Source: Orrella sp037026685
GTDB taxonomy: Bacteria; Pseudomonadota; Gammaproteobacteria; Burkholderiales; Burkholderiaceae_B
NCBI RefSeq assembly: GCF_037026685.1
Contig: NZ_JBANET010000001.1
Coordinates: 124,001-188,000, forward strand
Reading direction: 5' to 3'
DNA: 64,000 bases
The position numbers and the translations under genes are program-made. Below, one piece after another: positions 36,982 to 45,731 of this stretch (positions within the stretch are counted from its first letter, which is position 1; each line of letters starts with the position of its first letter). The notes under the pieces were generated by a model, which saw only the letters and a program-made list of their open reading frames with translations, was not told the origin of the DNA and searched no databases.

Positions 36982-37839
36982 TTGTTCAGCTATCGCCACG
37001 CCTTTCACGCAGGCAATCATGCCGACGTGCTCAAGCACGCCATGCTCGTGCACATGCTCGATCACTTCGGCAACAAGGATGCGCCGTATTGGGTGATCGA
37101 TACCCACGCCGGCGCGGGCCTGTACGCGCTCGATGGCGATTGGGCCAACAAGCGGGCCGAGTATGCCGACGGCATCGCCCGCATCTGGCCCCGGCGCGAC
37201 CTGCCTGCGCTGCTGGCCCGCTACGTCGAGGCGGTGGCGCAGCTCAATCCGGACGGCGCGCTGCGGCGCTATCCGGGCTCGCCGTGGCTGGCCCTGCAGG
37301 CGCTGCGCGAGCGCGACCGCCTGCGCCTGTTCGAACTGCATCCGACCGAAACCCAGGTCCTGCAAGGCAACCTGGAAAAGCTCGAGCGCAAGCGCCTGCG
37401 CCAGGTCACGCTTTACGCGGCCGACGGCTTCGACGGGGTGCAGGCCCTGCTGCCGCCGCCGACCCGGCGCGGCATGACGGTGATCGATCCTTCCTACGAA
37501 GACAAGCGCGACTACCGCCGCGCCCTGGAGGCCGTGCGCGAGGGCCTCAAGCGTTTCGCCACCGGCACCTTCGTGGTCTGGTATCCGCTGGTGCAGCGGC
37601 GCGAGGCGCAGGAGCTGCCGCGCCAGCTGGCGCGCCTGCCCGTGCAGGACTGGCTCGACGCCAGCCTGACCGTGCGCAAGCCCGCCGCCGACGGCCTGGG
37701 CCTGCACGGCAGCGGCATGTTCGTGGTCAACCCGCCCTGGACGCTGATGGCCGCGCTGCGCCAGGCGCTGCCCTGGCTGGCCCGCGAACTGGCCCAGGAC
37801 GAGCGCGCCGGCTGGCGCCTGGACGGCCGGCAGAAGTAG
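36982..37839 (+). CDS. rlmJ: 23S rRNA (adenine(2030)-N6)-methyltransferase
   Basis: 285 aa from TTG 36982; the family begins exactly here with FSYRHAFHAGNHADVLKH. The SAM-binding region is VIDTHAGAGLYALD, and the catalytic motif DPSYE (DPPY-like) lies at about residues 169-173. Methylates A2030 of 23S rRNA. Length matches E. coli YhiR (280 aa). Probably co-transcribed with ugpQ; convergent with the pseudouridine synthase gene. Confidence 0.92.
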   Translation: MFSYRHAFHAGNHADVLKHAMLVHMLDHFGNKDAPYWVIDTHAGAGLYALDGDWANKRAEYADGIARIWPRRDLPALLARYVEAVAQLNPDGALRRYPGSPWLALQALRERDRLRLFELHPTETQVLQGNLEKLERKRLRQVTLYAADGFDGVQALLPPPTRRGMTVIDPSYEDKRDYRRALEAVREGLKRFATGTFVVWYPLVQRREAQELPRQLARLPVQDWLDASLTVRKPAADGLGLHGSGMFVVNPPWTLMAALRQALPWLARELAQDERAGWRLDGRQK

Positions 37840-37854
37840 GCTGGCGCAGGCCGC

Positions 37855-38589
37855 CTAAGCGAAGCGCTCGTCGGGCCGCAGGTAGCGCCACTGGCCCTGC
37901 GGCAACTCGCCCAGCATCACCCGCCCGATGCGCACGCGCTTTAAGCCCACCACCTTCAGGCCGACCAGTTCGCACATGCGGCGGATCTGGCGCTTGCGGC
38001 CCTCGCGCAGCACGAAACGCAGCTGGTCCTGGTTCTGCCAGGCCACGCGGGCCGGCTTGAGCGCCCGCCCGTCCAGCGACAGGCCGTGATTGAGCAGGGC
38101 CAGCCCTTCGGCCGTGAGCCTGCCCTGCACGCGCACGAGGTATTCCTTGTCGATGCTGGAGTCCTCGCCGATCAACTGCCTGGCGATGGCGCCGTTCTGG
38201 GTCAGCACCAGCAGGCCGGTCGAATCGATGTCCAGGCGGCCGGCCGGCGCCAGTCCGCGCAGGTGCGCCGGCTCGAAAGCCGGACCGCCGCGGCCCTGGC
38301 GCCATTGCGTCTCGCGCCGGATCAGCGTGGCGGCCGGCGCATGGCCATCCTCGGCCTGGCCGGACACGTAGCCCACCGGCTTGTGCAGCAGGATGGTGAC
38401 GCGGGCCACCTGGCGCGCCTGGGCCGCGCGCTCGAGCGTGATGGTCTGGCTGGGCAAGGCGCGCGCGCCCAGTTCGGAAACCACCTGCCCGTCCACGCGC
38501 ACCCAGCCGCGGGCGATGTAGTCGTCGGCTTCGCGGCGCGAACACAGGCCGCGCTCGGACATCAGCTTGGAGATACGGACTTTTTCCAT
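37855..38589 (-). CDS. rluF: 23S rRNA pseudouridine synthase, RsuA/RluF family
   Basis: 244 aa. N-terminal S4 RNA-binding domain (RISKLMSERGLCSRREADDY), then the synthase domain with the catalytic Asp in GRLDIDSTGLLVLT and the C-terminal RKRQIRRMCELVGL motif. The pattern RQIRRMCE followed by LKRVRIG is closer to RluF (U2604) than to RluB or RsuA, but the choice is tentative. ATG 38589 is used; an ATG three codons upstream is also possible. Divergent from ubiC with 45 bp between starts. Confidence 0.85.
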   Translation of the reverse strand: MEKVRISKLMSERGLCSRREADDYIARGWVRVDGQVVSELGARALPSQTITLERAAQARQVARVTILLHKPVGYVSGQAEDGHAPAATLIRRETQWRQGRGGPAFEPAHLRGLAPAGRLDIDSTGLLVLTQNGAIARQLIGEDSSIDKEYLVRVQGRLTAEGLALLNHGLSLDGRALKPARVAWQNQDQLRFVLREGRKRQIRRMCELVGLKVVGLKRVRIGRVMLGELPQGQWRYLRPDERFA

Positions 38590-38621
38590 CGGCGGCATCT
38601 TACTTGCTTTGCCCCATCCCC

Positions 38622-38627
38622 CATAAT
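38622..38627 (+). promoter_or_regulatory. -10 element placing the ubiC transcript start at its ATG
   Basis: CATAAT (5/6) ends only 7 bp before the ATG at 38635, so transcription would start at or next to the start codon. Suggests a leaderless ubiC mRNA. Confidence 0.45.
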
Positions 38628-38634
38628 AGCGGCC

Positions 38635-39213
38635 ATGAATGCAGCATCCGTTTCCCGTCCGGGCTGGCTGCCGAGCGCGCCGCCCAGCCTTGCCGCCTTG
38701 CACCGCTACTGGCTGTTTCGCCCCGGCGCCCTGACCGCGGGCCTGCGCGCCCTGGGCCGCTTCGAACTGCGCGTGTTGCGCGAATACGCCGGCGGCGCGC
38801 CGGCGGACGAGGCCCACGGCATGGGCCTGGCCGCGGGTACGCCGGTCTGGATCCGCGAAGTCGTCATGGCCGTGAACGGCGCCGATTGCGTGGCGGCGCG
38901 CAGCCTCACGCCGCTGGCGGCCTCGCACGGCGTGTGGCAAGGCATGCGCCGGCTGCGCACCCGCCCGCTGGCCGACATGCTCTATCACGACCGCAGCGTC
39001 CAGCGCAGCGCCTTCGAGGTCGCGCGGCTGCATGCGCGCCAGGCGCTGCACAAGACCGTGCGCGGCCTGCCCTGCGCCGGCGAGCCGCACGTGCGCCGGC
39101 CGCTGGCGCGCCGTTCGGTGTTCCGGCGCCTGGGCCAGCCGCTGATGGTCGAGGAATGTTTCCTGCCCGCCTTCTGGCGGCAGGCGCAAGCACGGGCCGA
39201 CTGGCGGGTCTAG
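38635..39213 (+). CDS. ubiC: Chorismate lyase-like protein
   Basis: 192 aa, recognised by the UbiC pattern: LFRPGALTAGLRALGRFEL, a central VWIREVVMAVNGADCVAARS, and a C-terminal LARRSVFRRLGQPLMVEECFLPAFW containing the conserved Glu. Converts chorismate to 4-hydroxybenzoate plus pyruvate, the first ubiquinone step. Length fits (165-200 aa). No neighbouring ubiA. The start lies just after a CATAAT element, implying a leaderless transcript. Confidence 0.85.
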   Translation: MNAASVSRPGWLPSAPPSLAALHRYWLFRPGALTAGLRALGRFELRVLREYAGGAPADEAHGMGLAAGTPVWIREVVMAVNGADCVAARSLTPLAASHGVWQGMRRLRTRPLADMLYHDRSVQRSAFEVARLHARQALHKTVRGLPCAGEPHVRRPLARRSVFRRLGQPLMVEECFLPAFWRQAQARADWRV

Positions 39214-39294
39214 AACCGCTGCAGGCCGTTCAGGCGCCAGGCCGCGCGTCCAGGCGCCAAGGCCGCGCGGCACGGCGGCCGCGCCCTGTGCCGC

Positions 39295-39633
39295 CTACAG
39301 CGCCGCTTCGTCGGTCTCGCCGGTGCGGATGCGCACGGCGTGCTCGACCGGCGTGACGAAGATCTTGCCATCGCCGATCTTGCCGGTGCGCGCCGCCTTC
39401 AGGATGGCTTCCACGGCCGGCTCGACCTGCGTGTCGGGCAGCACCACCTCGACGCGGATCTTGGGCAGGAAATCGACCACGTATTCGGCGCCCCGGTACA
39501 GTTCGGTATGGCCTTTCTGGCGGCCGAAACCCTTGACCTCGGTCACGGTCAGCCCGCTGACGCCGACCTCGGCCAGCGCCTCGCGGACTTCGTCGAGTTT
39601 GAAGGGCTTGATGATGGCGGTGACTTGCTTCAC
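39295..39633 (-). CDS. glnB: Nitrogen regulatory protein PII
   Basis: 112 aa from GTG 39633. All PII marks are present: KPFKLDEVREAL, T-loop with Tyr51 (uridylylation site) in GHTELYRGAEYVVDF, and the C-terminal GKIGDGKIFV loop. A trimeric sensor of 2-oxoglutarate and ATP/ADP; the uridylylation state reports glutamine. No amtB lies beside it, so GlnB is preferred over GlnK, though sequence alone does not settle this. nadE lies 60 bp upstream on the same strand, and PII-NadE contacts are known in other proteobacteria. Confidence 0.93.
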   Translation of the reverse strand: MKQVTAIIKPFKLDEVREALAEVGVSGLTVTEVKGFGRQKGHTELYRGAEYVVDFLPKIRVEVVLPDTQVEPAVEAILKAARTGKIGDGKIFVTPVEHAVRIRTGETDEAAL

Positions 39634-39693
39634 GTTGGGCCTGTCCTGGAATGTTCTGTTTGTTGGAACCGGTGCGTGCGCGCGGCGCGGGCA

Positions 39694-41337
39694 TCAGCCG
39701 CGCGGCCGCTCGCGAAATCCGTTGGTAAGAGGATAGCGCCAATCCCGCCCGAATGCGCGCGGCGTGATGCGCGGCCCGGGCGGCGCCTGGCGCCGCTTGT
39801 ACTCGTTGATGCGCAGCAGGCGCACCACCTGCTCGACCGCCTCGGCCGGATGGCCGGCCGCGATGATCTGGTCGACCGACTGGTTCTCTTCCATGTAGCG
39901 CTCGATGATCGCATCCAGCACGTCATAGGGCGGCAGGCTGTCCTGGTCGGTCTGGTCCGGCCGCAGCTCGGCCGAGGGCGGGCGGGTGATGATGCGCTCG
40001 GGGATGACCTCGGACAAGGTGTTGCGCCAGCGCGCCAGGCGGTAGACCAGCGTCTTGGGCACGTCCTTGATGACCGCAAAGCCGCCGGCCATGTCGCCGT
40101 ACAGCGTGCAGTAGCCGGTGGTCAGCTCGGACTTGTTGCCGGTGGTCAGCACCAGGCGCCCTGTCTTGTTCGACAGCGCCATCAGCAGCACGCCGCGCAC
40201 GCGCGCCTGGATGTTCTCTTCGGTGGCGTCGGCCGGCAGCCCGGCGAACTGCCCGGCCAGCGCCTGCTCGAAGGCCTGCACCATCGGCACGATGGGGATG
40301 TCGTCGTGGCGCACGCCCAGGCGCTGGGCCATGTCCTGCGCGTCGTCCAGCGAGATGTCGGCCGTATAGCGCGAGGGCATCATCACGGTGCGCACGTTCT
40401 CGGCGCCCAGGGCATCGACCGCGATGGCCAGCACCACGGCCGAATCGATGCCGCCGGACAGCCCGATGATGGCGCCCGGAAAACCGTTCTTGCCCAGGTA
40501 GTCGCGCACGCCCAGCTTCAGGGCTTCCCAGACCCGCGCCTCCAGCGGCAAGGCCTCGACCACCGGCTCGGGGCCTTGCGGGCACTGCACCGAACCGTCG
40601 GCGCCGACCTGCAGCACCGCCACGGTTTCGGTGAAATCGGGCAGGCGCGCGGCCAGCCGGCCGGCGGCGTCCAGCGCGAACGAAGCGCCGTCAAAGACCA
40701 GTTCGTCCTGCGCGCCAGCCAGGTTGGCATAGACCAGCGCGCAGCCGGTCTCGCGCACGCAGCGCCCGGCGATCTCGGCGCGCTGGCGCTGCTTGCCGAT
40801 ATCGAAGGGCGAGGCGTTGGGCACCAGCAGCACCTGCGCGCCCTGCTCGGCGGCGGCCTTGGGTGCGGCGTCGAACCAGATGTCCTCGCAGATGTTCACG
40901 CCAAACCGCACGCCCTTGACCTCGAAGACCAGCGGCGCGGTGTCGGACGCGAAGTAGCGCTGCTCGTCGAACACCGCGTAGTTGGGCAGCTCGCGCTTGC
41001 AATAGGTGCCCAGCACGCCGCCTTCGAGCAGGACCGAGGCGGCGTTGTAGAGCTTGCCGCCGCGCCGGGTCTCGTGGCCGAGCACCACGTGCAGGCCCTT
41101 CAGGCCGGCCAGTTCCTGGCGCAGGGTCTCGAATGCGGCCTGGGCGTCGTCCAGAAAGCGCGGGCGCAGCAGCAGGTCTTCGGGGGGATAGCCGGTGATG
41201 GCCAGCTCCGGCGTGAGCAGGATGTCGGCGCCCTGGGCATGCGCCTGGCGCGCGGCCTGGGCCAGGCGGCGGACGTTGCCGGCCAGGTCGCCGACGCAAA
41301 GGTTCAGTTGGGCGATCGCGACCCGTGCGGCACTCAT
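39694..41337 (-). CDS. nadE: Glutamine-dependent NAD+ synthetase
   Basis: 547 aa. The N-terminal nitrilase-like glutaminase domain has its triad Glu44 (LTPELAITGYPP), Lys114 (YCKRELPNY) and Cys150 (FGVNICEDIWF). The C-terminal synthetase has the P-loop LSGGIDSAVVLAIA and the TTGNKSELTTGYCTLYGDM block. Amidates deamido-NAD with ATP. ATG 41337 has GGGA 5 bp upstream; an ATG two codons earlier is also possible. Same strand as, and immediately upstream of, the PII gene. Confidence 0.95.
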   Translation of the reverse strand: MSAARVAIAQLNLCVGDLAGNVRRLAQAARQAHAQGADILLTPELAITGYPPEDLLLRPRFLDDAQAAFETLRQELAGLKGLHVVLGHETRRGGKLYNAASVLLEGGVLGTYCKRELPNYAVFDEQRYFASDTAPLVFEVKGVRFGVNICEDIWFDAAPKAAAEQGAQVLLVPNASPFDIGKQRQRAEIAGRCVRETGCALVYANLAGAQDELVFDGASFALDAAGRLAARLPDFTETVAVLQVGADGSVQCPQGPEPVVEALPLEARVWEALKLGVRDYLGKNGFPGAIIGLSGGIDSAVVLAIAVDALGAENVRTVMMPSRYTADISLDDAQDMAQRLGVRHDDIPIVPMVQAFEQALAGQFAGLPADATEENIQARVRGVLLMALSNKTGRLVLTTGNKSELTTGYCTLYGDMAGGFAVIKDVPKTLVYRLARWRNTLSEVIPERIITRPPSAELRPDQTDQDSLPPYDVLDAIIERYMEENQSVDQIIAAGHPAEAVEQVVRLLRINEYKRRQAPPGPRITPRAFGRDWRYPLTNGFRERPRG

Positions 41338-41435
41338 GGACATCCCGGATTCAGCATTAGGAAACGCCCGATTATCGCATGAGGCCGCGCCGTGCCGGGC
41401 GTGCCGCGGCCCCCGGGGCCGGCCCTGGCGCGCGT

Positions 41436-42371
41436 TCAGGAAAGCACGCGCTTGCGGGCTTGCGCCACCGCCTTCCGGCGCGCGTCGTCCCACTTGTAGA
41501 AGCCTTCGCCGCTGGCCGCGCCCAGCTTGCCGGCCGCCACCCTCTCCTGCAGCACCGCCAGGCCCGCAGTGCCGCCGGCCAGTTCGGGAAAGAGATGGCC
41601 CGAGACCTGCGCGAAGGTCTGCAGCCCGCCCAGGTCGGCGATCTGGAATGGCCCGGCCCAGGGATAGCGCTTGCCCAGCGTGGCGCGCACCACCTCGTCC
41701 ACCGCCTCGGGCGTGGCCACGCCCTGCTCGACCAGGCTCAGCGCCTCGCGCAGTACGGCGTACTGGATGCGGTTGCCCACGAAGCCCGGCACCGCCTTGC
41801 GCAGCAGCACCGGCTCGTTGCCCGTGGCGCGCACCCAGGCCTGGGCCTGCTCCAGCACCCCCGGGTCGGTCCGGGTGCCCGGCACGACCTCGACCAGCGG
41901 TACGGCATGGGGCGCGTTCCAATAGTGCGTGATCAGGAAGCGGGACGGATCGGCGATGGCCGGTTCGAGCAAGGCCGGCACGATGCCGCTGGTGTTGCTC
42001 GACAGGATGCAGTGCCCGGCCAGCCGCGGGGACAGTTCGCGGTACAGGTCGAGCTTGGCCTGCAGGATCTCGGGCACGGCCTCGATGACCCAGGGCATCT
42101 GGCCCAGGGCGTCCAGGTCCTGCGTGACCGACAGCCGCGACAGCAGGCGCTGCGCCTCGTGCGGCCCGGCGCGGCCCCAATCGGCCAGCTCCGCGCAGAC
42201 CGCATGGACCTGGCGCTCGATGCGCGTTCTGGCGGCCGGGTCGGCATCGACAATGGTGACCGCCGCGCCGTGGCGCAGCAGCTGGATGGCGATGCCGGTG
42301 CCCAGCAGGCCACCGCCGGCGATGCCGGCCTGGGCGGGGGCGGAGGAAGTCGTGCCTGGCTGATTCGTCAT
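41436..42371 (-). CDS. 3-hydroxyacyl-CoA dehydrogenase family protein
   Basis: 311 aa. Rossmann motif GGGLLGTGIAIQLLRHGAAV near residue 19, VIEAVPEILQAKLDLYREL, the catalytic His region ITHYWNAPHAVPLVEVV, and a C-terminal HCDH domain (FVGNRIQYAVLREALSL). Oxidises L-3-hydroxyacyl-CoA or a related hydroxyacid with NAD. The HYWNAPH form, where fatty-acid enzymes have HFFNP, suggests a divergent branch (for example carnitine or hydroxybutyryl dehydrogenase-like). 98 bp upstream of nadE on the same strand; divergent from argH. Confidence 0.85.
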   Translation of the reverse strand: MTNQPGTTSSAPAQAGIAGGGLLGTGIAIQLLRHGAAVTIVDADPAARTRIERQVHAVCAELADWGRAGPHEAQRLLSRLSVTQDLDALGQMPWVIEAVPEILQAKLDLYRELSPRLAGHCILSSNTSGIVPALLEPAIADPSRFLITHYWNAPHAVPLVEVVPGTRTDPGVLEQAQAWVRATGNEPVLLRKAVPGFVGNRIQYAVLREALSLVEQGVATPEAVDEVVRATLGKRYPWAGPFQIADLGGLQTFAQVSGHLFPELAGGTAGLAVLQERVAAGKLGAASGEGFYKWDDARRKAVAQARKRVLS

Positions 42372-42491
42372 GGTGTCTCCGTTCGTTCGGGTGGGGGCGG
42401 CGGCAAGCGTCCCGCCCATGCATGGAAGCGCGCATTCATTGAAGCACGATGCCGGCGGTTCCAAACGGGCCGCCCGCCTCCGCCGTCACTC

Positions 42492-42497
42492 TATAAT
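42492..42497 (+). promoter_or_regulatory. Consensus -10 element immediately before argH
   Basis: A perfect TATAAT ending 9 bp before the argH ATG, so the transcript would begin within about 3 nt of the start codon. No Shine-Dalgarno sequence is present. Suggests a leaderless argH mRNA. Confidence 0.55.
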
Positions 42498-42506
42498 CGC
42501 CCCACC

Positions 42507-43937
42507 ATGGCAAATACTCCCACCCCTTCCCCGCAGGACCAGTTCGCCAACAAGGCCCAAGCCTGGTCCGCCCGGTTCTCCGAACCCGTTTCCGACCTCG
42601 TCAAGCGCTATACCGCCTCGGTGGATTTCGACCAGCGCCTGGCCCGTTTCGACATCCAGGGCTCGCTGGCCCACGCCGAGATGCTGGCGGCGGCGGGCGT
42701 GATCTGCGCCCAGGACCTGGCCGACATCGAGCGCGGCATGGCGCAGATCCTGCAAGAGATCGAGCGCGGCCAGTTCCGCTGGCTGCTCGACCTGGAAGAC
42801 GTGCACCTGAACATCGAAAAACGCCTGGTCGAACTGGTGGGCGATGCCGGCAAGCGCCTGCATACCGGCCGCTCGCGCAACGACCAGGTGGCCACCGACA
42901 TCCGCCTGTGGCTGCGCGCCGAGATCGACACCGCCATCGCCCTGCTGGGCCGGCTGCGCCGCGCCCTGGCCAGCGTGGCGCTGGCGCACGCGGACGTGAT
43001 CCTGCCGGGTTTTACCCACATGCAGGTGGCCCAGCCCGTTACCTTCGGCCACCATCTGCTGGCCTACGCGGAGATGTTCGGCCGCGACGCGCAGCGCCTG
43101 GCCGATTGCCGCAAGCGCGTGAACCAGCTGCCGCTGGGCGCGGCCGCGCTGGCCGGCACCAGCTACCCCATCGACCGCGAACGCGTGGCCGCCACGCTGC
43201 AGTTCGACGGCGTGTGCCGCAACTCGCTGGACGCGGTGTCCGACCGCGATTTCGCCATCGAGTTCTGCGCCGCCGGCGCGCTGATCATGACGCACATCTC
43301 GCGGCTCTCGGAAGAACTGATCATCTGGATGAGCCCGCGGGTGGGCTTCATCGAGCTGGCCGACCGCTTCTGCACCGGCAGTTCGATCATGCCGCAAAAG
43401 AAGAACCCCGACGTGCCCGAGCTGGCCCGGGGCAAGACCGGGCGGGTCAACGGCAACCTGGTGGGCCTGCTGACGCTGATGAAGGGGCAGCCGCTGGCCT
43501 ACAACAAGGACAACCAGGAAGACAAGGAAGGCCTGTTCGATACCGCCGACACGGTGCGCGACACGCTGACCATCTTCGTGGACATGGCCGCCGGCATCAA
43601 GGTCAAGCCCCAAGCCATGCGTAGCGCCGCCTTGCAGGGCTTTGCCACCGCCACCGACCTGGCCGACTACCTGGTCAAGCGCGGCCTGCCCTTCCGGGAC
43701 GCGCACGAAGTGGTCGCCCACGCCGTGCGCGCTTGCGAGGAGCGCGGCTGCGACCTGGCGGACCTGAGCACCGCCGAGCTGCAGGCCTTTCATCCGGCCA
43801 TCCAGGACGACGTGCACCAGGTGCTGACCCTGGAAGGCTCGGTGGCCTCGCGCTCGCACATCGGCGGCACGGCGCCCGAGCGCGTGCGCATCGAGGCGCA
43901 GCGCATACTCGACGAGACCCAGCCGGACCAGGCCTGA
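42507..43937 (+). CDS. argH: Argininosuccinate lyase
   Basis: 476 aa. Fumarase-superfamily signature GSSIMPQKKNPD at about residues 290-301, with the mobile-loop Ser, plus LHTGRSRNDQVATD and the catalytic His region HMQVAQPVTFGHHLLAY. Splits argininosuccinate to arginine and fumarate, the last step of arginine synthesis. Length is normal. Monocistronic by context: divergent from the dehydrogenase gene and convergent with rlmD across a strong GC hairpin. Confidence 0.96.
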   Translation: MANTPTPSPQDQFANKAQAWSARFSEPVSDLVKRYTASVDFDQRLARFDIQGSLAHAEMLAAAGVICAQDLADIERGMAQILQEIERGQFRWLLDLEDVHLNIEKRLVELVGDAGKRLHTGRSRNDQVATDIRLWLRAEIDTAIALLGRLRRALASVALAHADVILPGFTHMQVAQPVTFGHHLLAYAEMFGRDAQRLADCRKRVNQLPLGAAALAGTSYPIDRERVAATLQFDGVCRNSLDAVSDRDFAIEFCAAGALIMTHISRLSEELIIWMSPRVGFIELADRFCTGSSIMPQKKNPDVPELARGKTGRVNGNLVGLLTLMKGQPLAYNKDNQEDKEGLFDTADTVRDTLTIFVDMAAGIKVKPQAMRSAALQGFATATDLADYLVKRGLPFRDAHEVVAHAVRACEERGCDLADLSTAELQAFHPAIQDDVHQVLTLEGSVASRSHIGGTAPERVRIEAQRILDETQPDQA

Positions 43938-43948
43938 GCCGGATGCCG

Positions 43949-43972
43949 GCGCCCGCCCGCGCGGGCGGGCGC
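43949..43972. terminator. Strong GC hairpin between convergent argH and rlmD
   Basis: GCGCCCGCCC-GCGC-GGGCGGGCGC, a perfect 10-bp stem placed 11 bp after the argH stop and 7 bp beyond the rlmD stop. It lacks a T-tract, so termination may need Rho or serve mainly to block readthrough. Confidence 0.5.
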
Positions 43973-43979
43973 TCCGCCC

Positions 43980-45287
43980 CTACTCGAATACCGCGATGGA
44001 TTCCACGTGCCCGGTGTGGGGAAACATATTGACCACGCCGGCGCTGCGCAGCGCATAGCCGCCTTCGTGCACCAGGATGGCCGCATCGCGCGCCAGCGTG
44101 GCCGGATTACAGGACACATACACGATGCGGCGCGGCCGCTCGTCCGCCTGCAGCTGGGCCAGCGCCTGCGAGACGGCTTGCGCGCCCTCGCGCGGCGGAT
44201 CGATCAGCATGCGGTCGAACCGGCCCAGCTCGCGCAGCCACTGCGCATCCACCTCGAACAGGTTCAGCGTGGCAAAACGCGTGCGCTCGGCCAGGCCGTG
44301 GCGGGCCGCCGCCTCCAGCGCCCGGTCGGTCAGCGCCTTGCTGCCTTCCACGCCCACGACCTCGCGGGCCTGCGTGGCCAGCGGCAAGGTGAAATTGCCC
44401 AGGCCGCAGAACAGGTCGGCCACCCGGTCCTGCGGCTGGACCTGCAGCAGGTTCAGCGCGCGTGAAACCAGCGCCTGGTTGATGTGCGGATTGACCTGCG
44501 TGAAGTCGGTGGGCCGAAACGGCATGCGCAGCCCGAACTCGGGCAGCCGGTAGGCCAGCACGTCGTGGTCCCCGGGCTCGAGCGGCATGACCGAATCGGG
44601 CCCCTTGGCCTGCAGCCACCAGCACACCTGGTGGCGCTGGCCGAAGGCGCGCAGCAGCGCCCGGTCGTCCCCGGTCAACGGCTCCAGATGGCGCAGCACC
44701 AGCACGACGGCCTGGTCGCCGACCGCCACTTCGATCTGCGGCATGCGGTCGGGCCGCGACATGCCCGCGATCAGCTCCCGCAGCGGCACCAGCAGGGCGG
44801 CCACCTTCGGCGGCAGCACGAAGCAGGTGCGCATGTCGGCAACGAAGCTGCTCTTGCGTTCGTGAAACCCCACCAGCACGCCGCCTTTCTTGGGCACCAT
44901 GCGCACGGCCAGGCGCGCGCGGTAGCGGTAGCCCCAGGTCGGGCCGTGCAGCGGCGGCAGGATGCGGGCCGGCGACAGGCCGCCCACGTGCCTGAAGGAG
45001 TCCTCCAGCGCGCGCTGCTTGACCGCCACTTGCGCGGCCGGCTCCAGGTGCTGCATGGCGCAGCCGCCGCACACGCCGAAGTGCGGGCAGCGCGGCGCCA
45101 CGCGCTGCGACGAGGCGCGGCGGACCTGGTCCACGCGCGCGATCTCGTAGGACGGTTTCCTGCGAACCGCTATGGCGGTGACGCGCTCGCCGGGCAAGGC
45201 GCCTTCGACAAAAATGACCTTGCCCTCGCGCCGCGCGATACCGCGCGCCTCGAGATCCAGGGACTCGATGCTCAGTTCTTCCGACAT
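43980..45287 (-). CDS. rlmD: 23S rRNA (uracil(1939)-C5)-methyltransferase
   Basis: 435 aa. N-terminal TRAM domain (IESLDLEARGIAR), 4Fe-4S cluster cysteines Cys67, Cys73, Cys76 (CPHFGVCGGC) and Cys155, SAM motif DLFCGLGNFTLPLA, and the nucleophile Cys in YVSCNPATLARD. Methylates U1939 of 23S rRNA. ATG 45287 is chosen because the TRAM domain begins at once; the frame stays open upstream through the tandem repeats, but that translation is repeat-derived and not protein-like. Confidence 0.94.
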   Translation of the reverse strand: MSEELSIESLDLEARGIARREGKVIFVEGALPGERVTAIAVRRKPSYEIARVDQVRRASSQRVAPRCPHFGVCGGCAMQHLEPAAQVAVKQRALEDSFRHVGGLSPARILPPLHGPTWGYRYRARLAVRMVPKKGGVLVGFHERKSSFVADMRTCFVLPPKVAALLVPLRELIAGMSRPDRMPQIEVAVGDQAVVLVLRHLEPLTGDDRALLRAFGQRHQVCWWLQAKGPDSVMPLEPGDHDVLAYRLPEFGLRMPFRPTDFTQVNPHINQALVSRALNLLQVQPQDRVADLFCGLGNFTLPLATQAREVVGVEGSKALTDRALEAAARHGLAERTRFATLNLFEVDAQWLRELGRFDRMLIDPPREGAQAVSQALAQLQADERPRRIVYVSCNPATLARDAAILVHEGGYALRSAGVVNMFPHTGHVESIAVFE

Positions 45288-45344
45288 TGCTTGAAAGGAT
45301 GGGGGTTTTTTAGGCAGCCGGCATTGTAGAAGAAGAGGAAGAAA

Positions 45345-45690
45345 GGCCCCCACGCTGCGCCTGCGGCTTGCTGCCCCCCGAGGGGGCCGCTTTTTGCCTT
45401 GGGGCGGCCCGGCGGCAAAAAAAGGCCCCCACGCTGCGCCTGCGGCTTGCTGCCCCCCGAGGGGCCGCTTTTTGCCTTGGGGCGGCCCGGCGGCAAAAAA
45501 GGCCCCCACGCTGCGCCTGCGGCTTGCTGCCCCCCGAGGGGGCCGCTTTTTGCCTTGGGGCGGCCCGGCGGCAAAAAAAGCCCCCACGCTGCGCCTGCGG
45601 CTTGCTGCCCCCCGAGGGGGCCGCTTTTTGCCTTGGGGCGGCCCGGCGGCAAAAAAGGCCCCCACGCTGCGCCTTCGGCTTGCTGTCCCC
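45345..45690. repeat. Tandem array of about 78-bp palindromic units, 4 full and 1 partial
   Basis: Units at 45345-45423 (79 bp), 45424-45500 (77), 45501-45578 (78), 45579-45656 (78) and a partial unit from 45657. They are nearly identical, differing in G- and A-run lengths. Each contains GCCCCC-CGA-GGGGGC followed by CGCTTTTT, which is terminator-like on the plus strand, and TTTTTGCC...GGCAAAAA flanking a GC-rich core. Each unit can therefore fold on either strand and could stop or slow transcription both ways. Length differences suggest slippage, so copy number is likely to vary between strains. Confidence 0.9.
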
Positions 45691-45692
45691 CC

Positions 45693-45731
45693 AAAAAAAG
45701 CGGGTCGGCCGCCCTGAAATCGGCCAACCCG
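45693..45731 (-). terminator. Intrinsic terminator of the torF-like gene
   Basis: On the minus strand CGGGTTGGCC...GGCCGACCCG (one mismatch in 10 bp) followed by C and seven T residues. Lies about 100 bp after the porin gene stop, before the tandem repeats and rlmD. Confidence 0.75.

Noticed and set aside
45345..45690. Tandem units as a CRISPR array
   Set aside because: Units are contiguous without unique spacers, and no cas genes are present.
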